This document shows, piece after piece, positions 55,200 to 62,301 of a DNA stretch of 64,000 nt. Under the pieces are notes generated by a model. That model made no database searches, was not told the origin of the DNA, and saw only the letters and a list, made by a program, of their open reading frames with translations. Position numbers and translations under genes: made by a program. Within the stretch, counting starts at the first letter, position 1. The number at the start of each line of letters is the position of its first letter. Location of the stretch: contig NZ_JAOBQJ010000002.1 of the NCBI RefSeq assembly GCF_026162425.1, forward strand, positions 62,001 through 126,000. The letters are read 5' to 3'. This DNA comes from Flexivirga meconopsidis (GTDB lineage: Bacteria > Actinomycetota > Actinomycetes > Actinomycetales > Dermatophilaceae).

Positions 55200-56006
55200 A
55201 TGACTGATCGTCCTGTTCGCATCGGAGTCCAGATCCAGCCGCAGCACGCGTCATACGACAAGATCCGTGACGCGGTGCGCCGCGCCGAGGACATCGGTGT
55301 CGACGTCGCCTTCAACTGGGATCACTTCTACCCGCTGACCGGAGACCCGGACGGCCTGCACTTCGAGTGCTGGACGATGCTCGCCGCGTGGGCCGAGCAG
55401 ACCTCCCGCATCGAGATCGGCGCCCTGGTCACCTGCAACAGCTATCGCAACCCCGACCTGCTCGCCGACATGGCGCGCACCGTCGACAACATCGCCGACG
55501 GGCGGTTGATCCTCGGGATCGGCTCCGGTTGGTTCGAAAAGGACTACGACAACTACGGATACGAGTTCGGCACGGCCGGCGGCCGGCTCGACGACCTCGC
55601 CGAGGCGCTGCCGCGCATCGAGTCACGCCTGGCAAAGCTCAACCCGCCGCCGGTGCGCGACATCCCGGTGCTGATCGGTGGCGGTGGCGAGAAGAAGACG
55701 CTGCGCCTCGTCGCGCAGTACGCGAACATCTGGCACACCTTCGCCGACGTCGAGGTGCTGCAACACAAGCTCGAGGTGCTGCGTGGCCACTGCGACGCGA
55801 TCGGCCGGCCGGTCGACGAGATCGAGGTGTCGGTCGGTGTCGGCGGTCGCGGCCGCGACGGCAACCCGCCGCCCGCACCGAGCGACGAGGGTCCGCAACT
55901 GCACGCGGCCGGCGCGCGACTCTTCACCATTGGCGTGAACGGCCCCGACTACGACCTGTCCACCGTCGAGCAGTGGATCGCCTGGCGCGACAAGGTCAAC
56001 GGCTGA
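55200..56006 (+). CDS. LLM-class F420-dependent oxidoreductase
   Basis: 268 aa, luciferase-like TIM barrel. RIGVQIQPQHASYDKIRDAV, DHFYPLTGDPDG, LVTCNSYRNPDLLADMARTVDNIADGRLILGIGSGW (as short motifs) and PVLIGGGGEKKTLRLVAQYAN are typical of the F420-using actinobacterial branch rather than flavin luciferases. The reaction is hydride transfer to or from an unknown substrate. ATG 55200 is preferred over the frame upstream. A long hairpin follows the gene. Confidence 0.9.
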   Translation: MTDRPVRIGVQIQPQHASYDKIRDAVRRAEDIGVDVAFNWDHFYPLTGDPDGLHFECWTMLAAWAEQTSRIEIGALVTCNSYRNPDLLADMARTVDNIADGRLILGIGSGWFEKDYDNYGYEFGTAGGRLDDLAEALPRIESRLAKLNPPPVRDIPVLIGGGGEKKTLRLVAQYANIWHTFADVEVLQHKLEVLRGHCDAIGRPVDEIEVSVGVGGRGRDGNPPPAPSDEGPQLHAAGARLFTIGVNGPDYDLSTVEQWIAWRDKVNG

Positions 56007-56043
56007 GTCAACGACCGACACTCCCCGTGCACTCGCCGTCGAT

Positions 56044-56083
56044 GCTGGACGAAACGTGCGCTATGGCGCACGATCCGTCCAGC
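56044..56083 (+). terminator. Long two-part stem-loop after the LLM gene
   Basis: GCTGGACG (56044-56051) pairs with CGTCCAGC (56076-56083), and inside it CGTGCGC (56055-56061) pairs with GCGCACG (56066-56072) around the loop TATG. The total is 15 bp with one internal loop. It is 37 bases after the stop and probably ends the LLM transcript, but no T-run follows, so another RNA role is possible. Confidence 0.5.
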
Positions 56084-56136
56084 GGGCATCGCGCAAACGG
56101 CGTACGCCGGTGCACCAGCAGTCCTAGGCTTCGGCC

Positions 56137-56694
56137 ATGGACACGGGGAGGTGGGCGGCTTCCGCCCTCGTGGGTATGACGGTGGTCGCGATCGCTGGGT
56201 GCGCGAGCAGCACCACAAAGTCTGCCGAATCGCCTTCGCCGGCCACGACATTGACGACCCGCACGCAGACAGACACCGTCACGGTGACCGCGACCCGCAC
56301 CGAGATGTCCACGACGTCCGCGACCACCACTCCCGCAACCACGGCAACGCCCACCGTGACCTCGACACAGGCACAGGTGGCGCCAGCACCGACGACTCAC
56401 ACCACGACCCCGCGGGCAACCCCGACGACACGGCGCGCGACCACCACTCGCACCACCGCGACTGCCACCGCGCCGACCACGCAGGCCACCGCACCGGCAC
56501 CGCTCGCCGCGGCGGGCGACCACCCGGCGGGCTGCGACGTGAAGGGCAACATCAGTAGCAAGGGCGAGCGGATCTACCACGTGCCGGGGCAGCGCTACTA
56601 CGACGAAACCAAGATCAGCCCCGGAAAGGGCGAGCGCTGGTTCTGCACCGGAGCCGAGGCCGAAGCCGCCGGCTGGCGGGCCGCTAAAGTCTGA
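56137..56694 (+). CDS. Thr-rich lipoprotein with C-terminal sunset-like domain
   Basis: 185 aa. Lipobox IAGC (Cys22) makes it a membrane-anchored lipoprotein. Residues 23-130 are a low-complexity Thr/Ala/Pro linker with more than 40 Thr, suited to a glycosylated wall-spanning stalk. The last 53 residues are a small domain with two cysteines, CDVKGNISSKGERIYHVPGQ to KGERWFCTGAEAEAAGWR, seen at the C-terminus of many secreted actinobacterial proteins and in some nuclease-like proteins. Function unknown. The ATG at 56137 gives a standard lipoprotein signal. Confidence 0.8.
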   Translation: MDTGRWAASALVGMTVVAIAGCASSTTKSAESPSPATTLTTRTQTDTVTVTATRTEMSTTSATTTPATTATPTVTSTQAQVAPAPTTHTTTPRATPTTRRATTTRTTATATAPTTQATAPAPLAAAGDHPAGCDVKGNISSKGERIYHVPGQRYYDETKISPGKGERWFCTGAEAEAAGWRAAKV

Positions 56695-56696
56695 CC

Positions 56697-57344
56697 TCAG
56701 CTCGCTGCGCGACGCACTCGCACGAGTGTGTCGACGCGTGTGCCGGGGGCGCCCTCGGGCGAGGGCATGTCCGTCACGGTCTCCCCCGCGCTCTCCACCG
56801 ACCAGCCCGGCCGGCCCAGGCACTTCTCGATCTCCCGCAGCGACGGCAGGTGCATGTCGTGCGGTTCGCGCCACTCGGGCGCACGCAGGTGACTGAGCAC
56901 GATCAACTCACCACCGGGCGCGACCCATTCCCGCACCCGATCGAGCAACGGCGCCCGGTCCGAAACCGCCGGTGAATGCAGGAAACTCGCCAGCACCAGG
57001 TCCCAGGTGCGATCCGGCTCCCAGTCGTCGAGGTCGGCGCGCGCCCACTCGATCCGATCGGCGACGCCCGCCGACGAGGCCGCCTCCGCCGCCTGCCGCA
57101 ATGCCGCATCTGCGATGTCGACGCCGGTCACCCGCAGCCCGTGCTGCGCCAGCCAGATCGCGTCCGCGCCGGTGCCGCAACCGAGGTCGAGTGCCGTCTC
57201 GCCGACCACGGGCCGCACGGTCAGTGCCTCGACGAGCGGGCCGTTCGGGTTGCCGCTCCACATGTGTTCGCCGGAGTAACGGTCCTCCCAGTAGGCGCGG
57301 TGTTCGGCTGGGGTGAGCGATTCCTGGTGCGCGTGCGTCGTCAT
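56697..57344 (-). CDS. Class I SAM-dependent methyltransferase
   Basis: 215 aa. The SAM-binding loop is [17 protein letters not shown], followed by [14 protein letters not shown] and the post-II segment [12 protein letters not shown]. It resembles the thiopurine/tellurite-methyltransferase-like group, where [13 protein letters not shown] at the N-terminus is typical; the substrate is unknown. ATG 57344 is the family start. It ends 2 bases after the convergent lipoprotein gene and is divergent from the topoisomerase gene. Confidence 0.85.
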   Translation of the reverse strand: MTTHAHQESLTPAEHRAYWEDRYSGEHMWSGNPNGPLVEALTVRPVVGETALDLGCGTGADAIWLAQHGLRVTGVDIADAALRQAAEAASSAGVADRIEWARADLDDWEPDRTWDLVLASFLHSPAVSDRAPLLDRVREWVAPGGELIVLSHLRAPEWREPHDMHLPSLREIEKCLGRPGWSVESAGETVTDMPSPEGAPGTRVDTLVRVRRAAS

Positions 57345-57511
57345 ACGCCCACCCTGGACGCGGTATGACGAACCGGCAACTTTCCTTGCTGATATCGCAA
57401 AACTGGTCGGTCTCGGCCGACCGGGAAGGGGTGTCGCTGCCGACTCGAGCGCCCCGATGCGGGAAGATGAGCGCCGCACAACCGAGCAGAACAGATTCAC
57501 GAAGGGCGACG

Positions 57512-59950
57512 ATGGCGCGCAAGAGGCGTGACGAGGCCGACTACCCCGACGATTCAGTCCAGAACATCGTCGACATCGATGTCGAGCAGGAGATGGAAGC
57601 GGCGTACCTCGAGTACGCCTATTCGGTCATCTACTCACGCGCCATCCCCGATGCGCGCGACGGCCTGAAACCTGTGCAACGCCGCATCCTCTACGCGATG
57701 GACGAGCTGCGCCTCTACCCCGACCGCAACCACGTGAAGTCCTCGCGGGTGATCGGCGAGGTCATGGGCAAGTACCACCCGCACGGCGACCAGGCGATCT
57801 ACGACGCGCTCGTCCGTATGGCGCAGGACTTCACCATGCGACTGCCGCTGGTCGATGGACACGGCAACTTCGGCTCACTCGACAACGGGCCCGCCGCATC
57901 GCGATACACCGAGGCACGGCTCGCGTCGGCCGCGCTGTCGATGACCCGCTCGCTCGACGAGAACACCGTCGACTACGTGCCCAACTACGACGACAGTGAG
58001 CTGCAGCCTGACGTGCTGCCGGCGGCCTTCCCCAACCTGCTGGTCAACGGCGCCAGCGGCATCGCGGTCGGCATGGCGACCAACATGGCGCCGCACAATC
58101 TCGGCGAAGTGGTCGCCGCCGCCCGTCACCTGATCGGTCACCCCGACTGCTCACTGGACGACCTGATGAAGTTCGTCCCCGGCCCCGACCTGCCGTGCGG
58201 CGGCCAGATCGTCGGACTGGACGGCATCCGTGACGCCTACCTGACCGGTCGCGGAAGCTTCCGCACTCGTGCCACGGCAAGCATCGAAAACCTCACTCCC
58301 CGCAGGAAATCCATCGTCGTGACCGAGCTGCCCTACATGGTGGGTGCCGAGAAGGTCATCGAGCGGATGAAGGACCTGGTCCAGGCCAAGAAGCTGCAGG
58401 GCATCGCCGACGTCAACGACCTGTCCGACATGAATGGCATGCGGCTGGTCATCGACGTCAAGAACGGCTTCAACCCCGAGGCAGTGCTGGAAGCGCTCTA
58501 CAAGCACACCCCGATGGAGGAATCCTTCGGCATCAACAACGTCGCGCTCGTCGAGGGGCAGCCGCGCACGCTGGGCCTGAAGGAGCTGCTCAGCGTCTAT
58601 GTCGACTTCCGCATCGACGTCGTACGACGGCGCACGCAGTTCCGGCTGGACAAGGCCAAGGACCGCCTGCACCTGGTCGACGGTCTGCTGATCGCGATCC
58701 TGGACATCGACGAGGTCATCCAGGTCATCCGCACCTCGGACGATGCGGAGACCGCTCGTGGCCGGCTGATGCAGGTCTTCGACCTGGACGAGGTGCAGGC
58801 CGACTACATCCTCGAGCTGCGTCTGCGCCGCCTCACGAAGTTCTCGCGCATCGAGCTCGAGAAGGAGCAGCAGGAGCTGCGCGAGCAGATCGAGCAGCTC
58901 CAGGCGATCCTGGACGACGAAAAGCTTTTGCGCAAAACGGTTTCCACCGAGCTGGCCGACGTCGTCAAGACACTCGGCACCCCGCGCCGGACGGTGCTGC
59001 TCGAAGGCCCGGGTGCAACCGCCAAGACTGCGTCCGCGACTCCGCTCGAGGTCAGTGACGACCCGTGCTGGGTGCTGCTGTCCTCGACCGGACTGCTCGC
59101 CCGCACGACGGATGCATCAGCGGTGTCCACCGAGGGCTCACGCCGCAAGCACGACCTGGTTATCTCGAAGGTGCTGACCACCGCGCGCGGGGAGTTCGCG
59201 GTCGTCACCTCCGCGGGGCGGATGGTGCGCCTCAGCGCGCTCGATCTGCCGACCCTGCCGCCGACCAACGACGCGCCGGTGCTCACCGGCGGTGCGCCGC
59301 TTGCGGCATACGTCGACCTGCCGAGCGGCGAGCAGCCTCTCGCGCTCGCGAGGTTGTCCCCCGATTCGAAGGGCCTGGCCCTCGGCACCGCACAGGGCAT
59401 CGTCAAGCGGGTGAATCCCGACTACCCGTCGAAGGATTCGTTCGAGGTGATCTCGTTGCGCGATGGCGACAGCGTGGTGGGCGCGGTCGAGTTGCAGACC
59501 GGCGAGGAGGACCTGGTCTTCATCAGCAGCCAGGCCCAGCTGCTCCGCTATGCCGCGAGTCTCGTGCGACCGCAAGGCCGTTCGGGTGGCGGCATGGCCG
59601 GCATCAAGCTGGGCGCAGACGCGCGGACGATCTGGTTCGGCGCGGTCGACACCGGTCTGCCTGCCGTCGTGGTGACCGGTGCGGGCGCGTCCGGAGCGCT
59701 ACCCGGTTCGGGTCCGGAGACGGTGAAAGTCACGCCGTTCGAGGAGTATCCGGGCAAGGGCCGGGCCACCGGCGGCGTGCGATGCCATCGTTTCCTGCGC
59801 GGTGAGGACCAGCTCGTCATCGCCTGGGCGGGGCCCGCGCCCGCACGAGGTGCAAGTCCGACCGGCGCCGCGGTCGACCTGCCGTCCGCCGACGGCAAGC
59901 GCGACGGCAGCGGCGTGCCGGTGAATGGCCAGCTGGCGGCGATCGACTGA
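57512..59950 (+). CDS. parC: DNA topoisomerase IV/gyrase-like subunit A
   Basis: 812 aa. The catalytic Tyr132 lies in [10 protein letters not shown], preceded by [19 protein letters not shown] (the quinolone-resistance region) and a long coiled-coil ([20 protein letters not shown]). The C-terminal domain is a beta-pinwheel with degenerate repeats and no clear GyrA box. It cuts and reseals DNA with a B subunit not in the window. GAAGGG 6-11 bases upstream supports ATG 57512; the in-frame ATG 57365 adds an unconserved stretch. The distant gyrA elsewhere is assumed. The gene is a single unit. Confidence 0.92.
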   Translation: MARKRRDEADYPDDSVQNIVDIDVEQEMEAAYLEYAYSVIYSRAIPDARDGLKPVQRRILYAMDELRLYPDRNHVKSSRVIGEVMGKYHPHGDQAIYDALVRMAQDFTMRLPLVDGHGNFGSLDNGPAASRYTEARLASAALSMTRSLDENTVDYVPNYDDSELQPDVLPAAFPNLLVNGASGIAVGMATNMAPHNLGEVVAAARHLIGHPDCSLDDLMKFVPGPDLPCGGQIVGLDGIRDAYLTGRGSFRTRATASIENLTPRRKSIVVTELPYMVGAEKVIERMKDLVQAKKLQGIADVNDLSDMNGMRLVIDVKNGFNPEAVLEALYKHTPMEESFGINNVALVEGQPRTLGLKELLSVYVDFRIDVVRRRTQFRLDKAKDRLHLVDGLLIAILDIDEVIQVIRTSDDAETARGRLMQVFDLDEVQADYILELRLRRLTKFSRIELEKEQQELREQIEQLQAILDDEKLLRKTVSTELADVVKTLGTPRRTVLLEGPGATAKTASATPLEVSDDPCWVLLSSTGLLARTTDASAVSTEGSRRKHDLVISKVLTTARGEFAVVTSAGRMVRLSALDLPTLPPTNDAPVLTGGAPLAAYVDLPSGEQPLALARLSPDSKGLALGTAQGIVKRVNPDYPSKDSFEVISLRDGDSVVGAVELQTGEEDLVFISSQAQLLRYAASLVRPQGRSGGGMAGIKLGADARTIWFGAVDTGLPAVVVTGAGASGALPGSGPETVKVTPFEEYPGKGRATGGVRCHRFLRGEDQLVIAWAGPAPARGASPTGAAVDLPSADGKRDGSGVPVNGQLAAID

Positions 59951-59951
59951 G

Positions 59952-60461
59952 CTACCCGTCGAGCCGCAGGTGCATCACATGCAGCCCGACGTAGCCGTCG
60001 TGCGGATGCCGGAAGGCCTCCGGCACCGTGCCGACGATCGTGAAGCCGAGTGACTTCCACAGCCGCACGGCCGCGGTGTTGCTCTCGACCACGGCGTTGA
60101 ACTGGATTGCGCGGTAACCGTTTTCGCGGTGCCACTGCACGACGTACTCACCCAGCGCCCGGCCGAGCCCACGGCCCCGTCCGGCCTGCGCCACCATGAA
60201 ACTCGCGGTGCCGACGTGGTCGCCCGGACCGGGCCGGTTGGGCCCCATCTTGGCCGTCCCGAGGACCGTGCCGTCGTCGTCGACCGCGACGACGGTCCGG
60301 CCCGGCGGTCGCTCCAGCCACAGGCCACGTGCCAGCTCGGAGTCGAGGTCGGCCGGATAGGTGTAGGTGTCGCCCGCGGCGACGACATCGCGCACGATCG
60401 GCCAGATCTGTGGCCAGTCCGCGTCGGTCGCCTCACGGATTGTCGTGCCTCCCAACGTCAT
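59952..60461 (-). CDS. GNAT family N-acetyltransferase
   Basis: 169 aa with acetyl-CoA loop VAQAGRGRGLGRALGEYV and the C-terminal NTAAVRLWKSLGFTIVGTVP. The substrate is unknown. ATG 60461 overlaps the DinB stop (ATGA), so both are made together. It ends 1 base after the convergent parC stop. Confidence 0.88.
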   Translation of the reverse strand: MTLGGTTIREATDADWPQIWPIVRDVVAAGDTYTYPADLDSELARGLWLERPPGRTVVAVDDDGTVLGTAKMGPNRPGPGDHVGTASFMVAQAGRGRGLGRALGEYVVQWHRENGYRAIQFNAVVESNTAAVRLWKSLGFTIVGTVPEAFRHPHDGYVGLHVMHLRLDG

Positions 60462-61006
60462 TCGCCGGTCGCCCCGTCGACGGACTGCCGGATCAGGTCG
60501 GCGTGGCCGTTGTGCCGCGCATACTCCTCGATCAGGTGCACCACGATCCAGCGCAGCGAGAACTCCTCGTTCTCGCGACGGCTGCGCTGCGCGGACAACG
60601 CGCCGAGGCCTCCGTTCCGCAACGCCGGCTGCAGCACCTCGTCGGCCAACCGCACCGACTCCTCGTAGAGGGCGGTCAACTGCTCCGGTGTGTCGTCGGC
60701 GGCCGAATGCCAATCCCAGTCGACGTCCGCCTCCCAGTCGACCGACGCCCACGGCTCAGGAGCCGGTTGACCGGCGAAACGCTCCACGAGCCAACTGGTT
60801 TCGACGAGCGCGAGATGCTTCACCATCCCGCCGAGCGTCATGTCGCTCGGCGCGAGTGCGGTGTTCAGCTGCTCGGCGGTCAGCCCGCCGGTCTTCGCCC
60901 GGAAGGTGTCGCGGTGATAGTCGAGGTAGGCCCGCAGGGTCTGTGCCTCGTCCGCCTGCAGCGGCGGGTCGACGCGGGCGGACAGGTCGAACGCGGGTGT
61001 CGTCAT
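60458..61006 (-). CDS. DinB-like (DUF664) protein
   Basis: 182 aa. Metal-binding histidines are in MVKHLALVETSWLV and WIVVHLIEEYARHNGHADLIRQ, the typical three-His pattern of DUF664/DinB proteins; several are mycothiol-dependent enzymes. ATG 61006 is preferred over 61015. It is coupled to the GNAT gene by a 4-base overlap. Confidence 0.85.
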   Translation of the reverse strand: MTTPAFDLSARVDPPLQADEAQTLRAYLDYHRDTFRAKTGGLTAEQLNTALAPSDMTLGGMVKHLALVETSWLVERFAGQPAPEPWASVDWEADVDWDWHSAADDTPEQLTALYEESVRLADEVLQPALRNGGLGALSAQRSRRENEEFSLRWIVVHLIEEYARHNGHADLIRQSVDGATGE

Positions 61007-61056
61007 ACCGATCACCGTATGGCGCCGCGACGCACCCGCCCAGCGATTTTCGGCTG

Positions 61057-61629
61057 CTACGCCTTCGCCTTGGCCGCCGCTTTCGCCTGCTTCTTGAAAT
61101 CCCTTACCTTCTGCAGGGATTCGGGGTCGACCACATCCGCAACCGAGCGGTAGGAGCCTTCCTCGGCATACGGGCCGATGGTGCTGCGCCAGCCGTCCGG
61201 CTGCACCCCGAGCCGCTTGCCGAGCAGCGCCGCGAAGATGCGTGCCTTCTGGTCACCGAAGCCGGGCAGGTTCTTCAACCGGCGCAGCAGCTCTGAGGTG
61301 TCGGCCGCGGTGGTCCAGATCTTCGTGGTGTCGCCGTCGTAGTCGTCGCGCACAACCGCGGCGAGCGCGAGAATCCGGCGCGCCATCGACCCGCCGTAGC
61401 GGTGGATCGCAGGCGGTCGCACGCACAGCTCGACGAAGCTCTCCTCGTCGGCACCGGCGATCGCCACCGGGTCGATCGTGCCGAAGCGGTCGACGATCTT
61501 GGCCGGTCCCATGAATGCGCGCTCCATCGGGAACTGCTGGTCCAGCAGCATGCCCACCAGCAACGCGAACGGCTCGTTCGACAGCAACTCGTCGGCTTCG
61601 GGGTCCTGCGCGATCTGCAACGTCACCAT
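61057..61629 (-). CDS. HhH-GPD-type base-excision repair protein
   Basis: 190 aa. FALLVGMLLDQQFPMERAF and the hairpin LKNLPGFGDQKARIFAALLGKRLG are the helix-hairpin-helix DNA-binding unit of the endonuclease III/AlkA superfamily; the Asp that should catalyse base removal is not obvious. It belongs to the actinobacterial small HhH-GPD group. ATG 61629 is preferred over the longer frame. The C-terminus is Lys/Ala-rich. Confidence 0.8.
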   Translation of the reverse strand: MVTLQIAQDPEADELLSNEPFALLVGMLLDQQFPMERAFMGPAKIVDRFGTIDPVAIAGADEESFVELCVRPPAIHRYGGSMARRILALAAVVRDDYDGDTTKIWTTAADTSELLRRLKNLPGFGDQKARIFAALLGKRLGVQPDGWRSTIGPYAEEGSYRSVADVVDPESLQKVRDFKKQAKAAAKAKA

Positions 61630-61679
61630 TCCGGCAGCGTATCGCCGGGGATGTCCGACGGTCCTGCCTCGCGTTCGCC

Positions 61680-62075
61680 TCACGCCACCGAACGCACGGT
61701 CGGCGTGAGCCCCGACTCGTTGATCCCGAAGGACAGCAGCCGCGACGGGTGGATCCGGATGCCGTGCCCGTCGCCGCCGAACGCCGCCTCACCACGGATG
61801 TGCCCGGCGCGTCCACGGATCTCCAGACAGCGCGGCGTCCACGGATCGGTCGCGGCCAGGTCGTCGACCACGAACGCGACGCGGTCGTGGCTCGCGACGT
61901 TCTGGTACTTCTGACTCTGCGCCATGGCGCGCCCGAAGACGTCGATCGTGTCGTCGTCGTTGAGCTGGAAACCGACCGGGTTGTTCTGCAGGGTGCCGGA
62001 CGGCTGCAGTGTCGCCAGTCGCCCTAGGGGATGGCTGCGCAGGTAGTCCCGCTCGGCGGGCGTGAAGATCGTCAT
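61680..62075 (-). CDS. PPOX-class F420-dependent oxidoreductase
   Basis: 131 aa split-barrel protein. FTPAERDYLRSHPLGRLATLQPSG is the F420-binding start of the family (short forms TLQPSGTLQNNPVGF), and the C-terminal IHPSRLLSFGIN closes the barrel. It reduces an unknown substrate with F420H2. ATG 62075 is 7 bases past a MerR/SoxR-type promoter, so the mRNA is predicted to be leaderless. Confidence 0.85.
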   Translation of the reverse strand: MTIFTPAERDYLRSHPLGRLATLQPSGTLQNNPVGFQLNDDDTIDVFGRAMAQSQKYQNVASHDRVAFVVDDLAATDPWTPRCLEIRGRAGHIRGEAAFGGDGHGIRIHPSRLLSFGINESGLTPTVRSVA

Positions 62076-62081
62076 ACGACC

Positions 62082-62112
62082 AGCCTCCGACCTCAAGCGA
62101 GCTTGAGGTCAA
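62082..62112 (-). promoter_or_regulatory. MerR/SoxR-type promoter of the F420 oxidoreductase gene
   Basis: On the minus strand -35 TTGACC (62107-62112) and -10 GAGGCT (62082-62087) have a 19-base spacer. Over them lies a perfect 22-base palindrome: GACCTCAAGC (62089-62098), GA, GCTTGAGGTC (62101-62110). CCTCAAG...CTTGAGG is the core of SoxR boxes in Streptomyces and enterobacteria. The -10 ends 7 bases before ATG 62075. The regulator gene is not in the neighbourhood. Confidence 0.65.
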
Positions 62113-62134
62113 GGGGCACCGTCCGTTCACCTTG

Positions 62135-62199
62135 AGATTCCACGATAAGAAATCTAATTTCCGAAAACCTTCACATCGACCGCCGAACGTGACTAGCAT
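62135..62199 (+). promoter_or_regulatory. Promoter and nested inverted repeats of the permease gene
   Basis: TTCACA (62170-62175) and TAGCAT (62194-62199) have an 18-base spacer and fit a housekeeping promoter. Just upstream AGATTCC (62135-62141) and GAAATCT (62149-62155) form an inverted repeat with one mismatch, and GAAAT-CTA-ATTTC (62149-62161) is perfect. They stand in an unusually AT-rich patch and may bind a regulator. The 5' leader would be about 95 bases and ends with AAGGAG (62289-62294) before ATG 62302. Confidence 0.5.
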
Positions 62200-62301
62200 C
62201 ACTGCCGGGCTGCCTGTTCGGCATGGATAACCAGACGGCCTGCACCACCCGCTCAACCATGCTCCGACTGCCACGCGCAGGGATCGACAAGGAGCGTGCC
62301 G

